Positions 1 through 12,235 of a stretch of 64,000 bases of DNA are shown piece by piece. The DNA is from Boesenbergia rotunda. Its lineage: Eukaryota > Streptophyta > Magnoliopsida > Zingiberales > Zingiberaceae. The translations under genes and the position numbers were made by a program. The notes under the pieces were generated by a model. That model worked only from the letters and a program-made list of their open reading frames with translations. It was not told where the DNA came from and did not search any database. The stretch lies in assembly GCA_024364735.1 (NCBI GenBank), contig JAGFNQ010000279.1, positions 1,309,732 through 1,373,731 on the forward strand. Reading direction: 5' to 3'. Each line of letters starts with the position of its first letter. Positions within the stretch are counted from its first letter, which is position 1.

Positions 1-1028
1 AGTCAGTATCTATTTTAACATTCGTAGCCATTGGGGTACTTAAGCTTTTGGAATTGTCCATTTTGAATTTCTTTATCAATTCCTTAGCATATTTGGATTG
101 GTGGACATAATTACCATCCCCAGTTTGTTTATTTTGTAGACCTAAGAAGAAATTAAACTCACCTACCAAACTCATTTCAAATTCACTCTCCATGATTTTT
201 ACAAATTCTTTTAGAAAATTAGAGTTAGTAGATCCAAATATTATATCATCAACATATATTTGTGCAATAAAAATATCTTTTTCTAAGATTTTAACAAAAT
301 GTGTGGAGTCAATTTGACCTTGGTTAAATTCCATAGAAATTAAGTAGGTTGATAAGCGTTCATACCAAGCCCTAGGTGCTTGTTTTAACTCATAAAGTGT
401 TTTTCTAAGTTTAAATACATATTCAGGTTTTTCTAAGTCCTCAAATCTTGGCGGTTGTCCTACATAAACTTCTTCTTTAATAAGCCCAATAAGAAATGCA
501 GACTTGACATCCATTTGGTATAGTTTAAACCCTCTATAGGCTGCAAAAGCAAATAACATTCTAATTGACTCAAGTCTGGCTATTGGGGCATAGGTTTCAT
601 CATAGTCTAACCCTTCGACCTGACTAAACCCTTTACCTACTAAGTGGGCTTTATTTCTAATAATTTTCCCTTGATCATTTAGTTTATTCCTAAAAACCCA
701 CTTAGTGTCTATAATAGATTTTCCCTCAGGTTTAGGTACTAATTCCCATACTTGAAATCCTTCAAATTGGGCTAGCTCTTCTTGCATAGCTATGATCCAA
801 TCTGGGTCAGGTAGGGCATCTTCTATAGTCTTAGGTTCAATTTTTGAAATAAGTGCGATCTGACTATGATTTCTGTAGGAAGACCTAGTTCTAACTCCTA
901 AGATTGGATCACCCATAATTTGATCAGAAGGATGATTCAGTCTGTGTTTCTTTGTTCTTCAAGAACTAAGTTTAGCCTCAGGTCCGGCTGGACGGTTTGG
1001 TTCAGTGTTTGGTTCAACTACTTGGGTT
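1..1028 (-). pseudogene. Element A reverse transcriptase (partial, 5' part)
   Basis: Translation of the minus strand gives a Ty1-copia RT. In order I see an N-terminal linker, the block around DTKWVFRNKLND, then YAPIARLESIR, the MDVKSAFL block, YELKQAPRAWYERL, and the catalytic YVDD box near 255-270, followed by SLVGEFNFFLGLQ and a tail resembling the part before RNase H. The frame is open from about base 958 to base 1 and runs out of the window; one stop (959-961) separates it from the acidic linker after integrase. RT copies element RNA into cDNA in cytoplasmic virus-like particles. Family identity is firm. Activity cannot be judged, because the thumb and RNase H are outside the window and the upstream polyprotein is broken. 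Confidence 0.9.
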
Positions 1029-1033
1029 GGTTC

Positions 1034-3225
1034 TGTTAGGATGTATACTAAAAGCCTTGCCTTTTGGTTATGATACATTTACATTTTAAAGAGAATCAGA
1101 AAATCACACAGTGCATGTTTATATTAGTATGTGCACTAAACGTCTAATGCTTGGCATTGTAGATAACATGGTACGTGGTATCGCACAGAAGATCATGTTA
1201 TCAGGTTCCTTACCGAAGCATAAGAAAGAGGCTCACAACCGAGATGGAGTTGGACAAACCATCGGGATGGTTGTAGTGTAATCAGGTGTGGTTTATCTTA
1301 ACCATAGGATTACACTAGTGTACTTTGTGTACATTGAGAAGGACCAAAAGAGAGGTCATCCAATTTTTGTACTGACTTAGTAAATTGGATTGGACCTCGG
1401 ATGCTATTATGGAGTACGATCTCCTAATCCCAAAATAGTGACGGGCATATATTATTAATTATTATATCTTTGATTTACCAATGGGCGAGATCTATTTTGT
1501 TAGATCGATAGACCCGGTAAATTGGGAGATAATATTAATAGTATGATGTGTCATTGATTATTGACAGAACCCGTGTCCTGGTGAGTCAGAGTGATGATAG
1601 CCCCTTGGTGAGCTCAAAAGGATCGTCATGTCGAAAAGGTTGAGTGGTACTAATCAAGGATCAAGAGGATAATTAATTTAATTATCAATAAATTAAATTA
1701 ATTATCGGGCATACGATATCTTAAATACGGGGAAATGGATGACTCGTAATAGGTAGAGCTCATATGAAATTTTGGGGGTTGGTGAGGAAGTACAATGGGA
1801 TCCTTTAGTGGAATAAATCTCCATTAATGGATCAGGTTTGGATCCATTAGCGGGCCAAGAACCAACTCCTCCTCATGGTCCCTATCTTAGCCCAATAAAG
1901 CCCCATAAGAGTCATGATACAAGGGCGGTTAATTAAGAAATTAATTTGGGATTAATTAATTTATTAATCTCGGATTAATTAAGGAATTAATCATGAAATA
2001 ATTAAAGGAATTAATCTTGGATTAATTAAGGAATTATTCTATATAAATTTTTGGAATCAATCCATATTTAATTGGGAAAGTTTTTCCAATTAATCATGAT
2101 TAAACCCTTATATAAACCCCTACTTCTCTCCCTTTTTCTAAAAAAAATCTCTCTTCTCCTCTCTAACCCTTGGGCGCTGGCGGCCATTGGAAGAGAAGGG
2201 CTCGGCCCTTCTTCCTCTTGAGTTCTTCTTCTCTCCTTCGAGGTCGCTACGAGATCACAGAGCAAGGCAGGAGCTTTCTCCATCCCATGGTGGCGTGTGG
2301 CAAGGAGGGAGAAAGGAAAACTTGGTGGCACAAAGGGTAGGAGTCGGCGCCGGCATTGGAGGAGTGAGGGAGTCCTTCATCTCCTTCTTTTCGGCTTCCT
2401 TCTTCCTCAGCTTCTTCTGAGAACGTGCAAGGGGCGAAGAGGAGTCCTCTTCTCCGGTTGTGGCGTGCGGAAGCAAAGGAGGGAAAAGAGAGGTGCGCCG
2501 GCGAGGGAGGATCACTTCTTTTGGTGTTTGTTGCCAGAAAAGGGTGGTGCCGAGAGCTCTTGTTCCTTGTGGTGTTGCTGCCGTGAGATAGGAAGAAGAT
2601 AGAGAGGGTGGCGTGGGCTGTGGTGAAGGAGTGGAGCTCATCCTCATGACCTCATCATCATCTCATTCAAGGGCCGCCGGTGGTGAAGCAAAACCCTAAC
2701 CTTAGGGTTTTGTGAATTGACACAAAGAGAAGGAGAAAAGGAAGGATTGATTCAAGGCCTTGGTGACTCCGCATCTTGGTAGCTCGTCGCCCACACGATG
2801 TCCAGGAGGAGAGGGTCATAAGATAGAAGACTGCGAGGTAAACGACGAGGTATATTTCTCCCGGGCTCAGTTTTCATTATGATATGTTTTAATAGTGTCA
2901 TCATGCTTTGCCTTGTCATTTTATGTAAGTTAGTTCATTATTTTGATTTGATATCATATTTAATAATTTGCTAATTGGACCCCCAAAGATAAACATTAAA
3001 ACGGCGATTCAAATCGTCGTCTTTTCCGCGGTTAATTAATCCGGAAAGTTGCAAGGCCTTAACCTCGGTTTTGGCCAAGTTGTAACTTGGATTAATTACA
3101 CGATGACGAATTGGTTGTTAGAAGAATGGGTCTCTATTCGGATTAAATTTTTAATCCGTAGCCATAGAGAGGTCTTTCAGATACGACCCCGAGGTTGTCT
3201 TGGAAACTGCCAAGCCATACCAACA
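1034..3225 (+). repeat. Element B 5' LTR
   Basis: The repeat is 2,192 bp with TG...CA ends. A TATA box (TATATAA at 2,109-2,115) is followed by a pyrimidine-rich start region and then a GC-rich leader of about 700 bp, so R-U5 is unusually long. Small open frames at 2,187-2,647 are not conserved as coding between the two LTRs and I do not call them genes. A GAG/GTATAT donor-like motif lies at 2,850. Compared with the 3' LTR it lacks 33 bp near 1,632, where the two copies of CATGTC seen in the 3' LTR have become one. Confidence 0.93.
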
Positions 3226-3227
3226 AT

Positions 3228-3239
3228 TGGTATCAGAGT
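3228..3239 (+). other. Element B primer-binding site
   Basis: TGGTATCAGAGT starts two bases after the LTR end and matches the complement of the plant initiator tRNA-Met 3' end, the usual copia primer. It fixes the element's plus orientation. Confidence 0.9.
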
Positions 3240-4360
3240 GAGGTTTCCGATTTTGTGTGTTTAGGATTCGGTTATTTTTCTGCACATTATCATGTACATT
3301 ATTTTGCTGGATAAATATTTGGATGTGCGTAGGCTAACTTTGTGTTTCAGGCACTAGATTCCAACCATTATGGCAATTATGTTGTATGTATGTGATTGGT
3401 TGTGCTTGATGTAATTATTTGAATCCTCGGGGTTGATGAGGCTAGATAAGCTATTTAATTTTTGTAATTAAATATGACACTTGTTTAGCCAAGCTTTCTA
3501 TTTACTTTTGGTCTAGATGACATGTACACTCCTTTGTGGAGTTTAGGATCAATGGATGTAAATTAGTTAGCTAGTCATCTCGGCTCGGGGACTCCTTCAT
3601 GGTGGCTTGTGCATGGATAGGATGGAGTGGACGAGGTGATGACACGACTGAAGACGTATTGGAGACCAAGGCCATAATAGTTGAAAAATCTAGGATTTTT
3701 TCATTGTTCTATTATTTTGGTTTGTGTGTGCTTGTTGTGTGAATGCATGTAAAAACCTCAACGCAAATAACTAAGTGGGAGAGGGACCCTAAGGGTCCCA
3801 TGGCCTCCATTACAATCTGACAAGTGATGCGAACAAGTCTGCGCGTCAACTCTGAGTGCCTTCTTCCCCATCGGATGAGCTTGTTCTGCGGATCACTAGG
3901 TCAGAAAAGACTAAAGGAAATTATTGATGAGCGTGTGTACTTCCCCATCGGAAGACACATAATCAGAAATAATTTTTCTTGGTGTCGTATGGTGGTAAAC
4001 ACTTAGATACAAATAATAGTATCCTCCCCATCGGAGTCACTGCTATTATTTGTAGGGTCGAAGAGGACCAACTATTAATTTTACTTGTCAAAAGGTTAGG
4101 ATGACAAGATAGTAAAATTAATGGGTAAAATCTCCTCTCACGAATGTAGATTTCGTATACGTCCACACCATCGTGGCCTACGAAATTCTCGGTGTTTGAG
4201 GTGTTGGTAGATTTTGTAATAAATTGTTTTGAGGTGTCATTTTATTTCAAAAATCTAAAGTGTGTGATTGTTATGATTCTTAGGTGTTTTAAAATGGATC
4301 TAGACCCACAAGACCTAATTCATGAGAAATTCAATTAAATGCCCCTAGTGATAAAATGGA

Positions 4361-5164
4361 TTGGGAATTAAATATCGATTTTGTCTCTACTGCGGAGGAC
4401 CTAAGTGTGATCTTGCCGAGTTCTGTACCGAAAAGCCTAACGAGATTAATACCAAAGAGGAGTTTGAATATTTTAGGAAATGGTTAGAAGCAGACGAGAC
4501 GATTGAAAGTCATCAAAATCAGGCTTCTTCCATTACCAGTGAAAAAACATCCAAACTCGATGAACTCTTTGGTCAAAGTAATCGAGTCGCTAGGCAGATG
4601 GTAATGAAGAACTTGAACACTACCATCTTGGTTAAGGGGATGCCTGTAAGGGAATATGTCCTCAAGATGATAGCTTGGCTGAAGGAGATAGAAATTCTTG
4701 GAGCACAGATCGATGGGGAATCCCAGGTCGATCTTATCCTCCAATCTCTACCAGGGAGTTTTGAGAAGTTTCGCCTAAGCTACAATATGGACAAGCATTC
4801 ATATTCGTGGGCAGAACTTCTGACAGAACTCGAGGCAGCAGAGGCGGTTTCTCTTCAGAGTTCTCAGACTTTCATTGCTCAAGAAATTCCTACTTCTAAA
4901 CCGAAAGGAAAGAAGAAGAAGAAATGTTCTGAGGCAAAGAAAGTAGCAGGATTACAGGAACCTCAGGGATGCATAAAGAAGCCGAAAGGCAAGTGCTTTG
5001 TGTACAAGCAGTCAGGACATTGGAAGATAGATTGTCCTCGCCGTCAGAGTAGTACCGGAGGTATATTTTCTTCTTGTGTCGTTGTAACATGTTTAGCGGT
5101 AATATCTACCGGTACCTGGTGGGTAGATACGGATGCCAGTAATTATGTTTGTATTTTTGTGTAG
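4361..5164 (+). pseudogene. Element B gag with start of protease (degenerate)
   Basis: A 267-codon open stretch without a true ATG (it opens at a TTG). The middle matches the copia UBN2 gag region (LDELFGQSNRVARQ, MPVREYVLKMIAWL, LPGSFEKFRLSYNMDKHS). A lysine-rich segment and a zinc knuckle follow, where the second cysteine is replaced by tyrosine (CFVYKQSGHWKIDC), so zinc binding is probably lost. The end, WWVDTDASNYVC, is the protease active-site region with the usual D-T/S-G changed to D-T-D. The N-terminal part of gag upstream (about 4,290-4,360) is present only as frameshifted remnants. Compare the intact N-terminus of the related gag at 32,109. In an active element gag packages the RNA. 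This copy is clearly broken. Confidence 0.85.
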
Positions 5165-7555
5165 GGGTTCCAGGAAACCCGATGGCTAGCTGAAGAGGAT
5201 ATTGTTGACTACATGGATGGCTATGGAGATGACTTTTGCAGTGGGAGTTTTCACTATTTCATTTATGTCTTTAACATAGGTTGATATAGTTTTGGTTTTA
5301 TAGATCGTCTTTACGTACTTAATTTTTTGGAAAGAACTTTGTTCAGATTCTGGAATAAAGATATTTTCTATTGCTTTTATTTGTTAAAAGTGGAATAGAA
5401 GAAATGTCTATTGAAGTACATAGATAGACAATAAAACCGAAAGGATCCCATGATGCAATAAGCTTATCATCTCAACTAATGTAAGAGAAAGGTTCTTTCC
5501 AAAGTAGAACCAAACATATATTTTGGCCCTAAGTTTTGGTCTTGTTAATCTCTAATGAAATTCAAAGATTGGTGACCAATGAGCCCTTGGGTTCATTGGT
5601 AAATGGAAGACTTGTCTTCCTTAAAATCTTTGACTATCATTAGGGAAGTAACAATACCAAAGAGGCTTGTCCTAAGCCTCGGGTCATAGAGCCAAGAGTG
5701 TGTAAGAAATGGTTCATACTGATAAGTAGAGGTCCTTAATCTATCTAGAATAGAGGTACCCTAGAATACTTTGTGTATTTGATTGTGACATTATGATTAG
5801 ATCATGGTGGCTAGTACCTCTAGGATAGTTGTAGGACTTACTTATCAGAGAATTGAGATTTGATCCCAATTCAATGCACCTGGCGTGCCCCAACAAGATG
5901 GTGCAACCATTGGAAGGAAGAAGGTCTCTTAAGCTAGTAGGATAAAAAGATGATAAGCCTCTCCGTGATTAGCCAAATTTGTCCAAAGAAGTATGTCCTG
6001 GATATGAAGGTGTGTATGCTTGATTCTAGACCAGCAGTCTCTTAAGACCATAGAAATGTGGACTAAACAAAGGTTTAGTCTAAGCCATGTTCAGATTATG
6101 AGTAATAAAGAGACACCGACAAGTTGGAATCTAGTGCATATATTCATTGGATATCCTAAGGGAATAATAAGGTGGTTTATTAGTCCTAAGGATCAGAGGA
6201 TGTTCGTTGGGACGAATATCTGATTCTTGGGAATAGGACTATGTAATAAACTGCAAGTCCAAGTGTAGAGTTACTCTGAGTAAAATTAAATAGAGGGGCA
6301 TTCCAATCTTAGTACCAACTGTACAAGAGGTTATACCATAGGACACTGCACCTCGTGTCACAGTAAATATGCAAAGGGTACCTTGTCGTAGTGGGAGGGT
6401 TGTTGCTCAACCTAAAAGATCTCATGTTCTTGGAGAGTCTATGTACTGGGTCCTAAGTAAACATGAACTGGATACCTAGACCTATGACAAGGATCATCCA
6501 CATTGAAGAGATAAATCTGGAATATAGATTTGTTCAAAGAATGGATAAGATTGTGACAAAAACGAAATGGTATTCTTGTACTATACGTAGAAAGTATTTT
6601 GTTAGTTGGAAGCAATAATAGAAATTATCAGACGTAAGGGTATGGTGGTTCGCACAATTATGAAGGACTTGAGAGAAGTAAAACACATTCTTGGGGATCA
6701 AAGATCGAAAGGATCTCCAGACAAGGATGATGTGCTTATCACAAGCTTCATATAAAACATTGTCCTAGCTCATTCTAGCATGGATACCTCCAAAAGAAAG
6801 TTTTGTACTTTTCAATATTGGAGCTACTCTATCTAAGAGATATGTTTGAATTATCAAAGGTGATAAAGTATGTAATGATGGTTCCTCTAGGATCAGCTAG
6901 AGGAAGTCTCTTGTATGCTAGAAATAAGCCCAGATATCTGTTGTGTCGTGGGCATGGGTAACAGATATCGGAGTAACCTAGGTCAAGGAAATTGGAATAC
7001 GGTAAAAACATGTATTAGTACCTGAGAGGGACTAAGGACTATATGCTGATTTATCGGGCAGACCAATTTCTGTAGGTTATATGGATACAAAATTCCAATC
7101 TAGATAGGGGCACACATATGAATATTCCTTGGGTTTTGTGTTTTACTTTTAGGAGGGAGAACCATTGTATAGTAGAGTATTGCGCAGCGGTTGCGTGATG
7201 GACCCTACTATGGATACTGGATATTCTGGCAGCTTGCGAGGCAACCAATGTGGCTACATGGTTCAGAGACATCAAGATGGACTTCGATGTGATTCCTGGT
7301 TTGCTAGGAACAATCACATTTGATGTGATTAAAGTGGTGCAGATGAAAACTCGAAGGAATCACGAGTCCATAAGGCAAGTAAACACATAGAGCGCAAGTA
7401 CCACCCATAAGAGGAATAGCTGTCGTTGCCTAAATTGCATCAGAAAATGACCTAGGTGGATCATTTCACTAAGGCCTTGGTAGCGAGAGTGTTAGGCTTG
7501 TGAAGAATCTAGAGGTCAGATGTATGACATTTTGAAAACAGCAAAGTCTTTGAGT
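5165..7555 (+). pseudogene. Element B pol remnant (integrase, RNase H traces)
   Basis: No long open frame survives, but scattered blocks are recognisable. Near 5,560-5,700 is a pre-integrase-like stretch, near 6,130-6,230 the integrase C-terminal block FIGYPKGI...SPKDQRMFV, and near 7,050-7,500 an RNase H-like region with the end of pol (a VDHFTKAL block near 7,456). The space of 2.4 kb is too short for integrase, RT and RNase H together, and I do not see the RT catalytic box, so an internal deletion is likely. There are many stops and frameshifts. Confidence 0.7.
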
Positions 7556-7568
7556 ATAAGTGGGAGAT

Positions 7569-9794
7569 TGTTAGGATGTATACTAAAAGCCTTGCCTTTT
7601 GGTTAGGATACATCTGCATTTTAAAGAGAATCAGAAAATCACACAGTGCATGTTTATATTAGTATGTGCACTAAACATCTAATGCTTGGCATTGTGGATA
7701 ACATGGTGCGTGGTGTCGCACAGAAGATCATGTTATCAGGTTCCTTACCGAAGCATAAGTAAGAGGCTCACAATCGAGATGGAGTTGGACAAACCATCGG
7801 GATGGTTGTAGTGTAATCAAGTGTGGTTTATCTTAACCATAGGATTACACTAGTGTACTTTGTGTACATTGAGTAGGACCAAAAGAGATGTCATCCAATT
7901 TTTGTACTGACTTAGTAAATTGGATTAGACCTCGAATGCTATTATGGAGTACGATCTCTTAATCCCGAAATAATGACTAGCATATATTATTAATTATTAT
8001 GTCTTTGATTTACCAATGGGCGAGATCTATTCTGTTAGATCGATAGACCCGGTAAATTGGGAGATAATATTAATAGTATGATGTGCTGTTGATTATTGAC
8101 GGAATCCATGTCCTGGTGAGTCAGAGTGATAATGCCCCCTTGGTGAGCTCAAAAGGATCGTCATGTCAAATCTTGCAAGTGGACCATGGTCCGGCATGTC
8201 GAAAAGGTTGAGTGGTACTAATCAAGGATCAAGAAGATAATTAATTTAATTATCAGTAAATTAAATTAATTATCGGGCATACGATATCTTAAACACGGGG
8301 AAATGGACGACTCGTAATAGGTGGAGCTCATATGAAAATTTGGGGGTTGGTGAGGAAGTACAATGCGATCCTTTAGTGGAATAAATCTCCATTAATGGAT
8401 CGGGTTTGGAGACATTAGCGGGCCAAGAACCAACTCCTCCTCATGGTCCCTATCTTAGCCCAATAAAGCCCCATAAGAGTCATGATACAAGGGCGGTTAA
8501 TTAAAGAATTAATTTGAGATTAATTAATTTATTAATCTCGGATTAAATAAGGAATTAATCATGGAATAATTAAAGGAATTAATCTTGGATTAATTAAGAA
8601 ATTATTCTATATAAATTTTTGGAATCAATCCATATTTAATTTGGAAATTTTTTCCAATTAATCATGATTAAACCCCTATATAAACCCCTACCTCTCTCCC
8701 TTTTTCTAAAAAAAAATCTCTCTTCTCCTCTCTAATCCTTGGGCGCCGGCGGCCATTGGAAGAGAAGGGCTCGGCCCTTCTTCCTCTTGAGTTCTTCTTC
8801 TCTCCTTCGAGGTTGCTGCGGATCACAGAGCAAGGGAGGAGCATTCTCTATCCCTTGGTGGCGTGCGGCAAGGAGGGAGAAAGGAAAACATGGTGGCGCA
8901 AAGGGTAGGAGTCGGCGCCGGCATTGGAGGAGTGAGGGAGTCCTTCATCTCCTTCTTTTTAGCTTCCTTCTTCCTCAGTTTCTTTTGAGAACGTGCAAGG
9001 GGCGAAGAGGAGTCCTCTTCTCCGGTTGTGGTGTGCGGAAGCAAAGGAGGGAAAAGAGAGGTGCGCTGACGAGGGAGGATCACTTCTTTTGATGTTTGTC
9101 GCCGGTAAAGGGTGGTGCCGAGAGCTCTTGTTCCTTGTGGTGTTGCTGCCGTGAGATAGGAAGAAGATAGAGAAGGTGGCGTGGGCTGTGGTGAAGGAGA
9201 GGAGCTCATCCTCTTGACCTCATCATCATCTCATTCAAGGGTCGCCGGTGGTGAAGCAAAACCCTAACCCTAGGGTTTTATGACTTGGTGCAAAGAGAAG
9301 GAGAAAAGGAAGGATTGATTCAAGGCCTTGGTGACTCTGCGTCTTGGTAGCTCATCGCCCACACGATGTCCAGGAGGGGAGGGTCATATGATAGAAGACT
9401 GCGAGGTAAACAGCGAGGTATATTTCTCCCGGGCTCAGTTTTCGTTATGATATATTTTAATTGTGTAATCATGCTTTGCCTTGTCATTTTATATAAGTTA
9501 GTTCATTATTTTGATTTGATATCATAGTTAATAATTTGCTAACTGGACCCTGAAGATAAACACAAAAACCGGCGATTCAAATCGTCGTCTTTTTCGCGGT
9601 TAATTAATCCGGAAAGTTGCAAGGCCTTAACCTCGGTTTTGGCCAAGTTGTAACTTGGATTAATTAACACGATGACGAATCGGTCGTTAGAAGGACGGGA
9701 CTTTATTCGGATTAAATTTTTAATCTGTAGACATAGAGAGGTCTTTCAGATACCACCCCGAGGTTGTCTTGGAAACCGCCAAGCCATACCAACA
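7569..9794 (+). repeat. Element B 3' LTR (with preceding polypurine tract)
   Basis: The repeat is 2,226 bp and collinear with the 5' LTR. A polypurine tract (AAGTGGGAGAT, ending at 7,568) lies directly before it. TATATAA is at 8,677-8,683. It carries 33 bp near 8,167-8,199 that are missing from the 5' LTR. Confidence 0.93.
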
Positions 9795-9799
9795 GGTTC

Positions 9800-10830
9800 A
9801 GTTATTGGTTCAGTTGATACCTCAGTTATTTGTTCAAGTGATAATTCATTTAATGGTTCAATAAGAGGTTCAATTGTTGGTTCAATTGTTTGTTCATTAT
9901 CTTCGTGATCATGATTTGATTGGTTTAAATTTTGATTATTAAATTTTGGTTCAACCTCTTCGTCAAAGATTAAGTTGTTTGTTTCTTCTATTTTGAGTTT
10001 GTTTATTATAAACCTGTATGCTCTACTAGTTGTTGAGTATCCTAGAAAAGACCCTGGGGTTGACTTTGATTGGAACTTACCTAAGTAATCCTTAGTATTT
10101 AAGATATAAACTCTGCACCCAAAAACCCTTAAATAGTGTAAGTTAGGTAATCTGTGATAATAGAGTTCATAGGGGGTTTTATTGTGTCTTTTATTAATTA
10201 GGACCCTATTTTGGATATAACATGTCCTATTTACCGCTTCTGCCCAAAATTGGTTAGCTAGGTTATATTCATTGAGCATGGTCCTTGCGGTTTCGTTGAG
10301 GGTTCTATTCTTTCTCTCAACTATCCTATTTTTTTTTGGGGGTTCTAGGATAGGAAAACTCATGAATATACCCATTGATTTTGCAAAATTCCTCAAACTT
10401 TTGATTTTCAAACTCACCCCCCATGATTACTCCTAAGTCTTCTAATTTTAGTATTATTTTGATTTTCAATTATTTTGCATAATTCATTAAATAAATTAAA
10501 GGCTTCCTCCTTAGATTTCAAGAACCTAAACCAGGTAAACCTAGAGTAATCATCGATAATTACTAAGCAGTATCGATTCCCGCTTAGTGACTTGGCTCCA
10601 TGTGAATCAAATAGGTCATGGTTTAGAAGCTCAAGTGTGGTTTGGGTTAGGTCTGTTTGAGTTGGTTTATGAGTTGACTTAGTTTGTTTGCCTTGTTTAC
10701 ATGAGTTACAAATTGTGTTTTCAAAGTTCTTGATTTTGGGTACACCTTTAATTAAACCAAGTTGGGTAATTTTAGAAATCAGTTTGACATGAGTGTGACC
10801 TAACCTCCTATGCCAAAGGTTAGATCCTTC
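9800..10830 (-). pseudogene. Element A integrase (degenerate)
   Basis: The minus strand encodes the copia integrase. An upstream pre-integrase-like part (about 10,830-10,450) has broken frames, with a block resembling LRSDHGGEFEN in which the catalytic D reads as N, then HEFSYPRTP, VERKNRTLNETARTML, the FWAEAVNR block, NKTPYELYYHRLPN, LRVFGCRVYILN and the C-terminal FLGYSTTSRAYRF. From 10,417 leftwards it is open until it runs into element B. The acidic T-E-P-I-rich linker at its end is continued by the RT of element A at bases 1,028-1. Integrase inserts the cDNA into chromosomes. A frameshift near 10,420 and the catalytic change make this copy dead. Confidence 0.85.
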
Positions 10831-11205
10831 TTATTGATTCAAAAAGCATTTGGATACTATAGGTAAGTTAATAGTATAGACGTTCTTTTTCCTAGTACCC
10901 TTAAGTGTTATCTCTGAGTCTTGGAGGTTTCTAATAAGGCAGTCAGAGTTGGTGAAAGTCACTATGTAACCAGTATCACAGAGTTGACTAATGCTAAGCA
11001 AATTGAATTTAAAATTTTCAACCCAAAGTACTTTCTTAATAATAAAGTCGGAATTAAGTTCAATGTTACCTGACCCAATTACTTTGAGTGTAGCATTATT
11101 GCCAAATGCTACTGAGCCTAGGCTTTTGAACTTGATTTTGGTGAATTTCAATTTATCCCCAGTCATGTGTCTGGAGCATCCACTATCCAACATCCACTGG
11201 TCCAA
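10831..11205 (-). pseudogene. Element A aspartic protease region
   Basis: An open frame of 124 codons without an ATG. It starts with WMLDSGCSRHMTGD, the D-S-G catalytic triad and H-M-T-G block of copia proteases, and continues through KVLWVENFKFNLLSISQLCD, the conserved end of the protease/pre-integrase linker. It should cleave the polyprotein. It is separated from gag by about 1 kb of stop-rich DNA (11,227-12,235), so it is not in one reading frame with gag. Confidence 0.85.
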
Positions 11206-11226
11206 ATCTTTATGTTCCTACACATA

Positions 11227-12235
11227 AAGTATGTATTTGATTTGGATCCATTAGAAGTAGGGATAGCTTAAATTGAATTTCACTACCTAGTCTGTCTCAC
11301 CCATATCTAATGTTATCAAACATGTTAACCTTATGGGTTTTGTGAGACAGGTTTAAAAAGGTTTAAATTTTTGAAGAATGATTAATTTTGAAAACAAAAT
11401 TGTTGAGTTTAGGATTATTGATTTTGAAAATATGTTTTAATCTACGGATTAATTGAAATTTGTGTTAGATTCAAATTTATCAAATAGTAAATTGAATTTG
11501 AATTTCGATAATTGGCTTCCAAGTCTTGGCGAGGCACAGATGCCTTCATTGGTCGTAGCCTTATTGGAGCAACAACTCTTTTCTTGACAAAGCCTTTTAT
11601 CGAAATTTCATTTTCAAATTACTTCTTGAAAAATTTTGGTCTAACTAGTTTAGGTCTTGGATCGGTAGATTCGGCTAGTTCCACCAGACTAAACAGACCG
11701 AGTAGGGTACGCCTTACCTTACTTGACCTTATTAGAAAGACTTCCCTAACGTACTATCATCCCACCTCCACTTAATACTATGTTGTTCAAATTTCAAATA
11801 AATCGTTTGTCCTTAAACTATTCCCAAGTCTAAGCATAATAATAACATTGCAAAAAAAAACAAGCAAGCAGGCAAAAAAAATCATCTAATTATAAATATG
11901 GTCTTTATATTGGCTCCCCCGGGACTAAAGCCTCGATAAGGGTTAGGCAAGATGTGAATCGTGTCCTTGGGGATCCAATACTGGTTTGGTCCAGCTTGTT
12001 TAGTTAAACACAGCTTAGGGACCCATGCTTGGACTTGGGTTCTTGGTTGGTTCAATACAGAATAATACGATCATTGTCGCGATTTGGTTCGATAACCTAG
12101 TCTGGATCGATTGAGAGCGGACTTCTGTTTTCCAAGGATCATATCAAGACCCTTGGAACCCGAAGTAAATCGTTCTAAGGCAACCCTGAGCTCCTTGACT
12201 TGAGTTTTCAAGGAGGAATTCTCTTCCTCAAGTTT
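11227..12235 (-). other. Conserved non-coding spacer between gag and protease in element A
   Basis: This kilobase has no coding potential in either direction, but much of it is repeated in related elements: 19,200-19,620 (minus, element C), 26,880-27,540 (minus, captured fragment) and 58,250-58,760 (plus, element E). Shared landmarks are a run around ACTAGTTAGACC, GGCTTTGTCAAG, AAGGCTACG and CGCCAAGAC. Similarity in four elements suggests an old component of this lineage and not a random insertion. Confidence 0.65.

Larger units (their letters stand above)
1034..9794 (+). mobile_element. Element B: degenerate Ty1-copia retrotransposon with 2.2-kb LTRs
   Basis: Two long direct repeats (1,034-3,225 and 7,569-9,794) start with TGTTAGGATG and end with CCATACCAACA. 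They are flanked by the 5-bp duplication GGTTC (1,029-1,033; 9,795-9,799). A tRNA-Met-type primer site follows the 5' LTR and a polypurine tract precedes the 3' LTR. The 4.3-kb interior holds a recognisable gag and a badly decayed, shortened pol. It sits in the integrase-RT linker of element A. The LTRs differ at many sites, so this is an older insertion than L. Confidence 0.95.

Noticed and set aside
2187..2647. Overlapping open frames on both strands in the B LTR (again at 8,739-9,209 and 28,938-29,664)
   Set aside because: They lie in the GC-rich transcribed leader of the LTR, frames are not preserved between copies, and no domain is visible.
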